Source: Orientallactaga sibirica
Lineage: Eukaryota > Chordata > Mammalia > Rodentia > Dipodidae
Reading direction: 5' to 3'
Assembly (NCBI GenBank): GCA_036365145.1
Contig: JAEOAD010000015.1
Coordinates: 13,943,501 to 14,007,500, forward strand
DNA length: 64,000 nt
The position numbers and the translations under genes are program-made. The notes under the pieces are model-generated. The model was not told where the DNA came from. It did not search any database and was given only the letters and a program-made list of their open reading frames with translations. This document shows positions 46,076-58,986 of the stretch, piece after piece (within the stretch, counting starts at the first letter, position 1; each line of letters starts with the position of its first letter).

Positions 46076-46880
46076 TGCTTAAAAGTGTCCATGGCAGGAA
46101 ATCATGCAGCATTTCTAGCATCTTCATTCCTGAATGCATTTTTCTCCAGTATCTTTTTGCATGAGTCCGGTCATTTATTCTGCAGAAACGGTTCTTCCAT
46201 TTTGACATGTTCCTCATCTATAAGTGAGAGCAATAGGGCTCATGCAAATGTTGATGAGGAAGGAATGTTTAGGATGCCTTCCTGTCTGTTATGATGGCCT
46301 ATGAAAACTGCTTTCTATTCACTAATTCAAGCCCACTTTCCAAAAGACACAGAAAAAAGAATATGACTCCCAACCCTGATATTGGATAAAGAAAGAGTAT
46401 TTTTTGCCATCAAAAGTTCCTAAAAAGCAAAAAATAAAATGTTGTATAAGGAAAAACAAAATGAAACTGGAAGCAAGAAAAAAAAATTAACTTCAAACTA
46501 CAGTCTCCAAGAACAATAAACCTTAGCCAAACAAAACATGTTCTCCCAAGTCACACTTAGCCAGAGAATCACATACTGTTCAGAAGTTAATGATAAGAAA
46601 GTGCTACAAGCAAGATTTAAAGAATAAGGACAAGGTGATAAACAGAAGAAAATCAATGCCATTATTACATTTATTTCTACATGTTTTAGATACCTAGAAA
46701 TTGTCACTGGATTTTTATTGATGAAACTCTGCAAACGATGCAACATAAGAAAATTAAACTAAAATGATAAACACATGGATGCCCGAACTGAGAAATTGCT
46801 AACTACTAAGGCCAAATTATGTCCTTGTCTTCAGATACTGTGTTCCTGCCAACATGTCTTTCTCTCTCATTAAAGTGCCC
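46076..46880. other. Unclassified stretch
   Basis: A-rich around 46,400-46,490; no gene or named repeat recognised. Confidence 0.45.
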
Positions 46881-46948
46881 CATCCATCCATCCATCCATC
46901 CATCCATCCATCCATCCATCCATCCATCCATCCATCTATCCATCCATC
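46881..46948. repeat. (CATC)n microsatellite
   Basis: About 17 tetranucleotide units, with one tatc variant near the end. Confidence 0.97.
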
Positions 46949-47084
46949 TCCCCTGTGTGCAGACAGATAGCTCTATCCTCCATCTTCATACAAAGTGGCA
47001 GCATCCACACTACCACTAGGAAGCCATTCCTTTTAACACCATATCTGTACAAAGACCCATGTTCTTCAGTGATCCTAACCTTCC

Positions 47085-48560
47085 AACTTGTAAATTTTTA
47101 AAGAAAGTTTTAAATTTATTTTAATTTTACATTCATTTTGGTGCCTCCAGTAGCCTCCTCCCTGTCCTCCCTCCTCTGAAGGGACCCTCCTCATTGGGGA
47201 ATGTGGGTCGTGCATTATGGGGGTAGCCAACAGTGATGGGGGACAGGCAAAGTCTCTGTGCATAATGACCCAACTTGTGGCTCTAACACTCTTTCTGTCC
47301 CCTCTTCTGTGAATTTCCCTGAGCCATGTTGGGTTCATTTTAGTTCTACTTCAGTGATGAGGTCTTGGGAGCCTCTGTTTCTCTGGATATCTGGCTTAGT
47401 AGGAGTTGAATGTTATCTGTGTTTATCTCCTTCAGCCTTGTTCTGGTTTCAGGCTGACCAAGAAAGCTGTACTCTTGCCCATTCACCCTGTTACTCTATG
47501 GTTTCAGCTGGGGGCCTGGTGAGGTACCATAGGCTAATCCTCCCTTCAGGTTCAGCATCCATCTGAAAAAGAGAAGCAAATTCTCCAATGGGGGAGAGGT
47601 CAGCACCATATAGATGGGATGACCATTATTATTTTGGAGAGAATTGTATATACATAGGCCCTTTTCTAGCCCACAATTGGTGGGAACTTGATATTGGAGA
47701 ATGGGCTCACTTTTTGGACATGGTTTTGACATGTTTCCCAGTTCCAGCTATGAGTTCCATTCCACTGAGTGGATCTGTTAGCCAAATCAAGAGCAGTTGG
47801 TTACCCACCATGGCTATGTGCCACTATTGCACTTGTGTGAGCATCACGTCAGGTTGTTTACTACTGAGTATCTTAGACTGTGAGTTATTTGGACAGATGC
47901 TGGTAATTTTCCTCCAGTCGCTCATGTAGCACCTCTGGCACTAGACAAGCTAACTGTCTGGGGACTGACTCTCTTCCAGATTGCAGTCAGGTCTCTCCAT
48001 GTTCCATCCCAACAGCATATGGTGTCTTTGGCAGTAGGGTCTTACCATTAATCTTTGGTGGGTCATCAAGAACTCTGACAGAAATCTATCTTCTTTAGGG
48101 AAACCTTCTAAGTCTCTCTGATCAACAGCTCATTGTGAAAGTTAAACACATGCTGGTACTGGTGGTTTCAAGTCAGCGCCAAGGAATATGCAAGAAAGAA
48201 AAAGATAGGTAATATAAAAGAGAGAGCATAGAGAAGAGAGGGAGGGAGGGAGAGAGAGGGATAGACAGGGAAATATTAAGGTTAGTCTTCATCATGACCT
48301 CTCCATGGCCCTGTGGGTTAGGTGTTCCCTCTGTGGGCCTGCTGAAGGATCAATTTTAGCCTGTTGTTCAGAATATAGGATTTCATGGTACCACTTCCAT
48401 TTGGGTCTCTATTTGTGTTCCCCCACCCTTACCCTCACTCCCACCCTTTATGCTCCCCCTATCCTTACCCTCCCCTCCTGTCCCACCCTCCCAATTTTTA
48501 CAGACAATTATTTTCCCCACACCTGTTTTAGGCCTCTTTGTATTCCTGCAGATGAGGTTT
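47085..48560 (-). mobile_element. L1 3' UTR, older subfamily, antisense
   Basis: Starts with the tail side ttattttaattttacattca and shares a long series of words with 19,195-20,465: cttcagtgatgagg, ctgaaaaagagaagc, agcatatggtgtcttt, gatcaacag. Includes a GGGA-rich tract at about 48,230-48,268. The 163-codon minus frame reaching to 48,874 starts outside and runs into this UTR, so it is not a gene. Confidence 0.85.
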
Positions 48561-49839
48561 ACATGTTCATCTACAGCTGCATTCCTTATTCTAGGTTTTA
48601 GGATAAGTGAAGTTTCTTTTTTTCTTTCTGTGTTTGCCAACCTTATAACCTCTAACCCCTGGTATCTTGGTGATCTTTTTAGGCATTTTAACAAAATATT
48701 TGAGGCTGAATAACTCATACCAAATAGAAATTTAGTTTTCACCATTCTGGAAGCAGGTTTGATGTCTGCTGAGTGTACTATATTAGCTTCAAAGATAGGG
48801 TATGTTACTGCATCTTCAATGGTGGAAAGCAGAAAGACCAAATGGATATAGGTAGTTCCTTCTAGAATCATCATAAAATACTTAGCAGTATTTATGAAGT
48901 TACTATTTTCATGAATTAATTATCTTTTAAGACCAACTTCTTAATACTTTCACATTGGGACTTGATTTCCAATGCACACATTTTAGGGACATGTGTTCAA
49001 ATGGTATCTTGGCTTCTCCATCTCTATGGGACTTCTTGCTTATTTTGTGTATTTTGAAAGTCTCATCATATATAAAGATACCAAGTGTATGAACTCAGAT
49101 CTCACCATCACTATTTATTTTCTGTTATCACTCAGACATTGATGGGATCTTGAGTCATGTGTCTGGATGAGCAATGAAAGGCCTTTCATTTATACGATGA
49201 TGATGCTCTTCTGATCTGCTGGGCTAGATTAAATTATCACTGCTAGTACTGTTCTATTAACCTATTGTGTCATCTTGTAATTGCATTTTTTCTCTTCCTA
49301 GAATTTCATTGTTTTATTTCTAAAATTAGAAAATTTTACTAGATTGGCCTCATACTATCAGTGCATTCCATAATCTATAATAGTGATTTCATAGTTTATC
49401 TACAGTCTTTAACAGGAAGTCCTGGCATTCCCAAGCACTTTTTATCTTTTCTCTCACGTATATGGTCTATTTTATTGCAGTTTTAGGGACTGAACTCAGG
49501 ACACTATGCATATTACATAAGTGCTCAACCACTGAGACACATTCCCCACCCCATTCCTATTTTATTTGGTCAGTGATGTACACAGGTAAATTACATTTTC
49601 AAAAGGCACAGCAGGTTTATCTTGTCCTTGAGCATCAGTGGAGGGAGCATGGGCTAGACACAGCCTCTTCTGCATCCTACTAGTCTTCTGAACAATGAAA
49701 TTGATTTCAAAGAAACAAAACTTCTCTTTTATAGAAAGGTTGGAAAGGATGGGAGAGAGAGACTTTGATGTTTTCATGAGAAGCAACTGATAGAAGGGAT
49801 CCATTATGGAAAATACAGCTAGGCACTTTTCTGAAATCT
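48561..49839. other. Unclassified, with an ID-like relic at 49,478-49,556 (antisense)
   Basis: The ID-like piece reads gggactgaactcaggacact and aagtgctcaaccactgagac, the tRNA-Ala-type rodent SINE head in reverse. Otherwise nothing recognised. Confidence 0.5.
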
Positions 49840-50345
49840 TTTTTTAAACATTTTATTTACAACTTCCATAATTATAGAGAATAAACCATGATAATTCCCT
49901 CCTGTTCTCCACCTTTCCCTTCACAAATCCACCTTCCATCATATCCCCTCTCCCTCTCAATTAGTCTCTATTTTATTTTGATGTCATCATCTTTTCCTCC
50001 TGTTATGATGGTCTTGTCACACACTGTGAGGTCATGGATATCCAGGCCATTTTGTGTCTGGAAGAGTACATTATAAGGAGTAGTACCCTTCCTTTGGCTC
50101 TTATATTCTTTCTGCCACCTCTTCTACAATGGACCTGAGCCTTGGAAGGTGTGATAGAGATGTCTCAGTGCTGAGCACTCCTCTGTCACTCTTTCTCAGC
50201 ACTATGGTGCTCTTTGAGTCATCTCAGCAGTCATAGCCATCTGAAAAGAGAAGCTTCTCTAACCAAGTGTGAGAGTAGCATTAATATATGGGTATGAACA
50301 TTAAGAAAAATGCTTACAGTGCAGTTTGGTGATGATACTGACACC
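49840..50345 (-). mobile_element. L1 3' UTR fragment, younger subfamily, antisense
   Basis: Close match by eye to the 3' end of the 8,061-10,130 copy: ataaaccatgataattccct, tgatgtcatcatcttttcct, ctgaaaagagaagcttctct. It stops inside the 3' UTR, so it is a very short insert. Confidence 0.88.
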
Positions 50346-51589
50346 AGAAAAAATGGACAGCAAAATTGTCTTCATTCCCAACTAACACTGAAAATGTGAT
50401 TTAGTGGACATTTGCCTTTACTCATTTTTCATTCTTTTGATGGTACTGGAGAGTATGCCCAGGGCCTCATACATGCAGGCAATTGCTCTACCACTGAGCT
50501 CTACACTCCTAGTTCTGATTTCACTAAGTAGGAAGAGGAGCAAAACTTAACTGATGGTTCTATAACATTTGTGCATTCATCCTTGACATGCAAAGTTAGC
50601 TAGAACTTTAAAATCCAATAATGCAGGCCATGCTACATAATGCCATGCTATTGGGTATGACTGACTTATGGTGTGATCTAAATTCCAGATCTTTAATATG
50701 CTTGGATGTGTCTGTCTTGAGAAATTATAAGACATAAACTATAAGAAAATGGAAAACCATTCTGATGACTTCCCCCTCAGAAATAGATTCTTCTTCAAAC
50801 ATTAGAAATGGCTTTTTATGTATGATTTTTATTAGTAGAAAATCCCCTGTTGCCTAGTTCCTCCTAGAAAGATATTGAACAACCATTGAAGATGCATTGA
50901 CTTGAAAAGACTTTAAGACCTCAATTCCTATGCCTGGTAAGATGGTTGACAATAAGAAGCCATCTTAATGCATGGTTCTGAACAGTGAAAAACATGGGTC
51001 CAGGCTCCCTATCCTTTGCATTCCCCATTCAGTTCCTTTTACCTAGCTTCCGCTTCTTTGGTCAACCTTTCCTATTAGCTGGACTCTGACATCTTTGACA
51101 TATTTTAGAGTATTCCAAGAGTTGTTACTAATCTAATGTATCTTTAAGAACTTATTGCCTGTCTGTTCTTTCCCTCGGGAGAGAGAAAACTCAGTAGAAG
51201 GTTCTGTGCAGAATAAAAGTGAATATAACCAAATCTTTGCCCATCTGGGGACTTGCTCATTAGTTCTTTAAAATTATAATGTAGGTTTCTCTTAGTTTCA
51301 CATTCCTTCAATGGGTTATGAGGAAGTATTGTGAACTGGTACCCATTCTAGTGGATTGTACATGGGGTTGAGGCCAGTGTCAGGTACTTTTTTAGTTAAA
51401 GAGTGAATTCTATTATATAATATGTTATATAATTATATAATTTTAAATTATACAAGTTCTCTAGATAATTCTAGACATATGGCTAATTAGAACTTTGGAA
51501 GGGGTATATTTTATGGTGTGTGGAAAGCCCAATATAATTCTAATAGACTGGGCTAAAAAGATCAATGAAATATACAGTGTGAAGGATGA
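50346..51589. other. Unclassified, with an ID-like relic at 50,428-50,515 (antisense)
   Basis: ID-like piece: ggtactggagagtatgccca, ttgctctaccactgagctct. AT-rich low-complexity at about 51,406-51,460. No gene seen. Confidence 0.5.
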
Positions 51590-52190
51590 AGGTACCAATC
51601 TTTAAAATGAGAGAGATTCTATTGTTTTATAGGAAAAATAGCCAGGAGTGGAGAGGCTTCATCAAGCAAATGATACTTGAGCCATTTGTATAAACTTGCT
51701 AGAATTTGACCAGTAGGGATGAATAGAGAAACTACAGCCAGCAGAAGAAATGAAACAGAATATAAGGCAGAATGATACAGATCATGTTGAAGAATGCTGA
51801 ATGGCTAAAATAAGATGGTGGTTGGAGATAAGGCTAAAATCATTGGTTTTAGCCACATTATAATGTGCCTTGGATCTGAGAACTGGAAATTAATTCTTTA
51901 GTTCATGAGTTAGTAAAAGATTTTGTGCAGGAAAGTGATGGGATTAGAATTGCACATTGGGAATAATTCTAAAATATGAGATATTGAAGGAGTGGAGAAA
52001 TAAAAAGGAGATTAGTTAAAAGTTTCTTCAGAAGTAATGGATGAGACCTAGAGGAGTGATTGAATGGATTTAGAGATTATTGCCAAAAGTGGACTATTGA
52101 GTTTTTCTATTGACTATAAAGGATTAAATAAAGAACAAAAAATAATTCCAAGCATTTCAAATGCAGAGGACTAGAGTGAGGGCTAAAGGT
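51590..52190 (+). mobile_element. L2 3' noncoding relic, sense
   Basis: Follows the order of the ancient L2 3' region: gaggcttcatcaagcaaatg, ggttggagataaggctaaa, taatgtgccttggatctgag, gcaggaaagtgatgggatta, and gaaataaaaaggagattagtt. Strongly diverged. Naming inferred. Confidence 0.55.
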
Positions 52191-53059
52191 GAAAATATTA
52201 CTCATAGAGAGCTGCTTTCTGGTTAGGGACTTTCTACTTTGTTCTGCTCATTCATTGGGAAGGATTTTTTTTCTCTTCTGAATCCTCATCCTTTGTTCAC
52301 AATTCAGTTAGAGCTTTTATAATGTTTTTCGTTGTCTGCATTGTAATTTATCTAATGATCCTTTTGGTTGTAAGTCTCTTTTTTTAGAAGTCTAGGGTAC
52401 CTTCGAAGTACTTTACATGTGGTAGGTTTGCTATCAACACTTACCTTTGTGGAGAGGCTATAGCAGATTTGAGGCAAATGACACAGATCTTACCTCCGAT
52501 GTGAGATAGTTTATTCTGGAGCCAAATATGAGTGACCATGGCCCAGGAATACAGATATAGGGTTACCTCAAATTCCAAATTTCAATGTGTTGATTTCATG
52601 ACAGTTTTATAGTGTCAGAACAAAAGAAAATCATAAATAAAGGCACTTCTCAAATACATTGGCTGACCATCAGGTTGGCAGGTTATGGCAAAGTGGGGAA
52701 ATATTCACCACAGGCCTCAGATGCTATCTGATGACATTCTTAGCTCTTGGGTTGATGGAAGCTGGTGGTCTGTCAGCATATTCCAAAAGGGTTGCACCTG
52801 ATCAATGGATAGTCACATGGTTGTTAGGTCAGACATAGAGGTAGACAATAATGGCTATTGGGGGGCTAAAGGTAGCCCAAGGTAATTAGGCTTTGGTCTT
52901 GTAACATTCCATCTTCCTGTAATCACAGTAGCATTATCAGTCCACTCAGTCTTGTTGGAAGTAGGTGTAGAAGATATAGCACTTTTCTGGGAACTTTAGT
53001 TCACAGCAAGGTGGTAGAAACATTAAGTAGAAACATTAAGCAAACATGGCTTCCAACTT
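52191..53059. other. Unclassified; possible minus-strand LTR-like piece
   Basis: Around 52,500 the minus strand reads aataaactatctcacatcgg, an AATAAA-containing word beside a fairly G+C-balanced block to about 52,900. No ends or duplication found, so I leave it unassigned. Confidence 0.3.
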
Positions 53060-53290
53060 AATGAGCAGTGGGAGCCATAGACACATAGATAAGTAATTAC
53101 TGTGCTTTGGGAAGCACATAGAAGAGGATTGCACAGGATACTATAGAAACAAAGAAGAGGAGACACATTTACACTCGAGAGAAGGGGCTGAGTCAGGAAA
53201 ACTCCTTAGAGGAGTCAAGAACACTCAATGTGGACCAGCTTAAGGGAAGATTTGTAGTACAGAAAGAGTAAAGAATGTGACTGGCATTTT
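53060..53290 (+). mobile_element. L2 relic, sense
   Basis: agataagtaattactgtgct, then gggctgagtcaggaaaactc and agaggagtcaagaacac fit the same L2 3' region as 51,590-52,190 but an earlier part of it. Confidence 0.5.
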
Positions 53291-53419
53291 TGTTTTCCTT
53301 TCGAAGAAGAATCTAGAGGTAAGGGAGGAATGAAAAATAAGTGAGAAATGTACAGACAAAGAAGAAAGGGGGAGGGAAAAAGAAATGGAGAGATTTATTT
53401 ATTCATTTTTTATTCATTT

Positions 53420-53690
53420 AGTGTGTGTGTATATATGTATTTCAGTACTGAAGAGTGAACCTAGAGTCTTGCACATGCTAAGTCTTTTACAACTGAATTA
53501 TGCTGTCATTTTACATTTTATTTTTAGGTAAAGATTCACTAAGTTGCTTGAGCTGGACTTGAACTCACACTGTGGTCCAGAATAGCCTTGGACCTGTAAT
53601 CTTGCCTAAACCTCCTATAATCTTGGTTTAGAGGCCAGGATTACAGTGTTGTCCACCCAAGCCTAGACTATTTGCATTCTTAATTTTGTG
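53420..53690 (-). mobile_element. Old ID/B1 composite SINE, antisense
   Basis: ttcagtactgaagagtgaac and cttgcacatgctaagtcttt resemble an ID head in reverse, followed by a B1-like part (tgagctggacttgaactcac, gaggccaggattacag). Confidence 0.5.
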
Positions 53691-54889
53691 GCGCCAAAAC
53701 CTAAAAGATGTGGTGAGGGTAGGTTATGGTCATAATATACTGGCAATTAATTGCTATAAATGATAGCTCCATAGGTATATTTTTAAGTGTTTTCCTATTT
53801 CACTCATCAATGACCATCACTTTTCTTTAAATCCAAAGTGAAAGATCTGTGAGAATTCATTGGAGGAGTGTCATCACTGAATTTTTGTTACAAATAGATT
53901 CTTGGTAGACCTGTAATTTTCCCTGGGAGCTGAAAGAGGCTTGGAGGAGGGACATGTGATTTACCTCTCAATCTTTAGAATCATGAGTTAATTACTAACA
54001 TTAGAAATCATCCAAGCATCATTCTATAGATAAACACATCAGAAGGAAAAGTGATTCCAATTTCAGGATGTAGCTTTATGAGCAAAACTGGAAATGATTC
54101 ATAGAAATGAAACAAATATGTTAGACATGTACTGTGATTTACCCCTAAACAGCTGAAGAAATAAATATTTTGCAAAACCCCTTTTTAACCTCATAAATTA
54201 AAGTGAAAATTCTGTGTTGAGAAGAAAAGCAATTCTTGTCTGATTTCTGGGAAAGAAGAAAGTGCTGAGAAAATTTTTGAATCACACAATGTGTTGATGC
54301 ATTACTGCTTGCTGAAAAGACTCAAACTCAGAAGTGCCTTTCCTGTTTGTAGTTCCTCATCTAAAAGTATGTAAAACAGACAATAGCCTGATTCTATAAT
54401 AAAAGTATAATTGGTAGCATTAGGTGAAGCTTCGGATTATCCTAAAATTCTAAAGAATAAGCTTCCTCAAAATTCTATTCCATTGACAGTGAAAGGAAAT
54501 TAATATTAATTTATTAAATCTTATTGAATTGTATAAAAATAAGTAAATAGAAAATTACTAGAGAAAAGTAAGAGTTTTCAACTTCTTTATTTTCAAGTGT
54601 TTGAATATAGTAATTAAAATTATCTATACCATCTTCCATCAACTTTATGTGTCAACGTCTTTGAGACTTACTAATTCATCCATTTTAAGGATTTATCCCC
54701 TTTGAATACATTTCTTTTGTCATTAAATATAAAATTCCTAAAGAAAAGTGTGTTGAAATCATATGTACAATTGAAGAAATAACTATCAAGCCAACATCAG
54801 GATGACCACTAAGTTAGTAGATTGCATTGCTACCTTCGTAAGAATCATAAACTTGTCTTGCATCATATGTTTGCTATCTCAGTTTGTAT
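53691..54889. other. Unclassified AT-rich stretch
   Basis: No SINE, young LINE or gene recognised. Confidence 0.45.
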
Positions 54890-55500
54890 CTGTAAATGAT
54901 ATAGTTTAGTTTTTTCAGTTGGGGACATTATACAAATGATATCATGCTGAATATATTCCTTGAATCTTTTATCTTTTTGCTTCCTATTATGTATATATTT
55001 TACTGTCACTAATATTACTTCATGAAGCTATAGTTTATTATCTTTTCTGTATGGCAATCCATCAGTCATCTAATGATAGTATTTGAGTTGTCTGCAGTTT
55101 GGGGAATGATGAAGAATCCTTGTTCACATGTCTAGGTGTTCACATGTATAGTTTCTCTGAAGTAGAGGGTCTCAGTAACCTTTGAATCCATTGCATTGCT
55201 ATTACTCATTCTCACATTCCTTGTCAAGGCCACTCAATCATAGACTCTGGATACAAGGCTCATTATTATGTATCTTGCTAGCCTTATATGTACTTCAGAA
55301 GAATATTAAAGATTAAGATGTCTGTAGACATAAACAGAAGTTTAGAATTCAGGCTTAGGTTATACATATCTTTAGCATTGTTAGATGAAGATGAACTGTT
55401 TTATCAAGTGGTTGAACTAATTTACATGATAACCAGCAATATGTTAAGTCCTTTCTTGCTTGCATGAACACCTGAGGCCCAGCTCTTATAAGGTACAAGG
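54890..55500 (-). mobile_element. Ancient L1 (L1M-type) relic, antisense
   Basis: Degraded but ordered words of an old L1 3' ORF2 end in reverse: acaaatgatatcatgctgaa, ttgagttgtctgcagtttgg, cattctcacattccttgtca. Confidence 0.5.
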
Positions 55501-56559
55501 TTTGTGAATTTTATGCATTTTTGAAATTCAAATATGTTCTTATTTACTCATGGGTACTATAATACATTTTTATTTTTCATGACTGTAAATAAGCAGATGT
55601 TAGATAGTTATTGCTTTTTTGTCTGGACAATGATTAATTCCTTCACAGTTTTTCCCACTGTGTTAAGTTAGTTAAGTACTTTGTGAATAAGTGTTATATG
55701 CAAAGGGTATGTCCTTTGAAAGTTGCAAAAGTACTTATGACTCAACAAAACCAATCCTTTTTCCAGTGCTATATTGTTGGTCACACCTTTGCTCTCAGAA
55801 GTTAACTACAACAATGAATTTACTGGTAAAGATCTAAAGATAGTTTCTCTATGTACAATTTAAGATTAAAGGTCTTTCTTTTGTTTTCCCATAGCCCCAC
55901 AGCTTATCTTTATCACAAAATTTATACCCTTGAGTGGAAATTCTTTACAGTTCTATGCCCACCCTCACAAAGGAGATTGTTAGAAGTGAAGATTGGGTTT
56001 GATTCTATGGCTCTCCTAGGTACAGGCAGTGGCTGGTATAGCAATGATAATTAATAAAATGGTGACATTGAAACAAATTAAACCCATTTTTCCCCTTTTG
56101 ACTCAAATGCCCTCCTGAGTGTTCACATCTGCCTTTCTCACTGATTTTTCTTTCCCCATGTCTCTCTTTGGGTACCTTGTGGATATGGACATTTCATGAT
56201 GAATGTGGGACAGTGCAGGCAGATAAATGACTTTTGAGCTATGTTGGCCTTTAGAAGCCAGAGACCAAAAGGCGGGCCTCCTTTTCCATTTCTGCCCTGT
56301 GAAGTACAAGGGACAGCACTGTTTGCCTGCTTTGAAAAAGCTTCTTAAGTAGTCTCCTGTGCCAGATCCATTTGTTCTTATTGATGACAGAGCAACAAGA
56401 CACTGATGAGTGGAAATGACTAGTTAGAGTTTTGTTCTAGAAAAGCCACTGTTCTCTGAATAGGAATTTTTATCTTTTTACCTAAATGAGGGTTCTTCCC
56501 TAGCACATGTATGGAGTTTCATGTTTCAGGACATTACGACCTCATTTTTTTAAAGTGAG
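55501..56559. other. Unclassified stretch
   Basis: No gene or named repeat recognised. Confidence 0.45.
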
Positions 56560-56770
56560 GTTTGCATTATCTTATATGTAAGAATAAGTTTCATTATGAT
56601 ATTTTCATGATGTATTTAATACATTTTGATTATATTCATACCCCATTACCTAATCTTGTTTATCTCTCACTCCGATTCTTCTTTCTTCCCAACTAGCACC
56701 CCTTCCACTTTCATGTCTGTATACCTGTATGTATGGGGGGAGGTGATCCAATGAGTTTTCTTACTATCGC
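56560..56770 (-). mobile_element. Old L1 3' UTR fragment, antisense
   Basis: Third copy of the family at 3,157 and 5,838: catgatgtatttaatacatt, then ttcttcccaactagcacccc. Confidence 0.55.
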
Positions 56771-56839
56771 TTGAGAGTACACGGGTAAGAGGCTATCTTC
56801 TTTTGGAATTTAACAAGGCTGCATTTTGTTAATTATACC

Positions 56840-57235
56840 TTTTTATTTTTCAATATGTATTAGTGTGTGTGCGTGTATATGTGTGTGTGTATGTATATCT
56901 ATGTGTGTGAGAGCAGGTATTGCATGTGTGGATGTCAGAGAACAACTTTTGGGTCAATTCTTGTCTTCGATCCTGTTTAGGCAGGGTCAGTCTCTCTCTC
57001 TCTCTCTTTCTCTGTCTCACACTATTCTTCTTCTTGTTTACTGTGATGCCATCACCAGCCCATGAGATTTTAGGAAATTATCCCTTCTCCATCTCCCATC
57101 TCAATGTCAGAGTGCTGGTTTTGCAGTAGCCTGCCATAGCTTCCAGCTTTTAGATGGGATTGAGGGCTCTGAACTCAGGTACTTAGCCTTGTGTGAAGTG
57201 GTTTATTTATTGAACCATCTTACCAGCCCCATGCC
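56840..57235 (-). mobile_element. B4-like SINE, antisense
   Basis: GT-rich tail, gtggatgtcagagaacaact, (TC)n at about 56,991-57,013, ctggttttgcagtagcctgc, and a head ending gaaccatcttaccagcccc. Confidence 0.75.
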
Positions 57236-58164
57236 TCATGTTAAAGACCTTATTGACTTTAAATCATGTTATTAGTGTTGTTCTCTTTGGCCATATTTGA
57301 ATGTTGAGAAGCTGTTTTGAAAAGTTTGGATTTGTTGGGGTAACTTTTAGGAAAAGTAACTAGCAGATTATATGATCTTGCTGACTCCACTATGAAGAAA
57401 TGGGATAAATGTTTTCTTTTTATTATTATGAACTTGAAGGTAGTTTTCTTGAGTTTCAAGTTTCAGCAAAGTTATCCGAGACTGATGTGAGGTAGACATA
57501 GCAAGAAATCAGGGAGGGTTTTTGATTTGTGTTGTTCATGGGAAAGAGAAAAAGAACTGTTGCCTGGAATTATATTGTCTCTTGTATATTGTACAGAGCA
57601 TAAATCAAGGTATTTTCCTTGATAAGGAAAGGCCTGTGCTGTGGCTTGGTCCTGATAAAGTGCTATTATTCTTTGGATAAATCTTACTGAAAGAAGTATC
57701 ACAGCATGTATTCCAATCAGATTTTTGACTCTCTTACAAAAGAGAGTTGCTTGACACCAAAGAAAGGATAGTGGTTTCCAAAACTCAGTAAAAAAACGAC
57801 TTCACTTTTGGCTCTTAGGAAATTAGGTTGTGTCTTTCAACAGCCTAAGATAGAACTATATTGTGGTTCCAGGAAACTCTCAAGTGCACATTGTTACTGA
57901 CACATGAAAAGTTCAAGATATTTATAAGTTAACCCCATTTATATCTTTAAAAGTTATGTATCTTCATGTTACATGCCTAAATTTCTCTAAGACCAGAAAA
58001 CGGTGGCTACTCCTGAGTAGAAAGGCAGGGATCTGGGTGCAATTGTATAGAAAGGTGAGTAAAGGCTTTTTTCATTTTAATACAAATTTTTCTTTGTCAT
58101 AAGCTTTATTACCTTTATGGAAAATAAGAGCATCATTAGATATAAAGTACATAAAGTACAGCTG
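57236..58164. other. Unclassified stretch
   Basis: No gene or named repeat recognised. Confidence 0.45.
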
Positions 58165-58248
58165 TGTGACATTATTGCAGTTACCTTTTCATTACTAGGA
58201 CAAACACCTTACCAGAATCATTTATGGGAGGAAAAGGTTATTTCAGGC

Positions 58249-58315
58249 TAACAATTTTATTTATTCATATATTTATTTATTTATCATTTATTTGTTTGAG
58301 ACAGAGAAAGAGAAC

Positions 58316-58358
<43 letters not shown>

Positions 58359-58502
58359 GGCATGCCAGGGCCTCCAGCCACTGCAAAAAAACTACAGATG
58401 TACCACCTTGTACATCTGGCTAACATGGGTCCTGGGGAATTGAACCTGGATCCTTTGGCTTTGCAAACAAATGCCTTAACTGCTAATCTGTCTCTCCAGC
58501 CC
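58249..58502 (-). mobile_element. DIP-like SINE, antisense, with long GA tract
   Basis: (TTTA)-type tail, (GA)n at about 58,315-58,354, gggcatgccagggcctcc body, head ending tgtctctccagcccc. Confidence 0.95.
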
Positions 58503-58592
58503 CTTTAGGCTTATAGGTTTGAGGGAAAGCTTCATCATGGTAGAGGAAGGTGGCTCACTTCATCATACACCCATAGCAGAGAGAAAACAGAG

Positions 58593-58986
58593 TGTGGCAG
58601 TTTGAATGTATGACCCCCATTAGATTCAGGTGCCTTATTAAAATTGAGTTTGCAACTTCAGTCCCTAGAAGGCAGATTCCTGCTACAGGGGTGTGTGACA
58701 TTGGGAGTGGATCTGATTCCAGCCCAAAGGTGTGGAGAGAGCAATGTGAGCTATGGAGTTTGTGTGCTGGTATTGGTGTTTTGCTTTCTGTCCCTACTGC
58801 CTGCTTTTCAGTGCTGGTGCTGGTGTGTTGCTTGCTGCAGTTTTCCTCTCTGCTTGGATGTATGGAAGCAAGCAGTTTCTTCTGTCATTAATGGTTCTTT
58901 CCCTGGATCTGTATGCCAGAAATAAACCTGTTCCTCCCATAAACTGTGTCTGGTTAGATGTTTATCCTAGCAGCATGGAACTGACA
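58593..58986 (+). mobile_element. ORR1-like MaLR LTR, sense, nested in an antisense copy
   Basis: Starts TGTGGCAGTTTGAATG and ends about GGAACTGACA; AATAAA at 58,921-58,926 about 60 bp before the end, as expected for an LTR polyadenylation signal. No matching 5-bp duplication was clear. Open frames on it overlap in three phases and are not genes. Confidence 0.85.

Noticed and set aside
46881..46948. CRISPR-like repeat array
   Set aside because: Plain tandem tetranucleotide repeat without spacers; the genome is eukaryotic.
48383..48874. 163-codon minus-strand open frame
   Set aside because: Its second half runs through the antisense L1 3' UTR, its C-terminus is low-complexity Gly/Lys, and no domain is recognisable.
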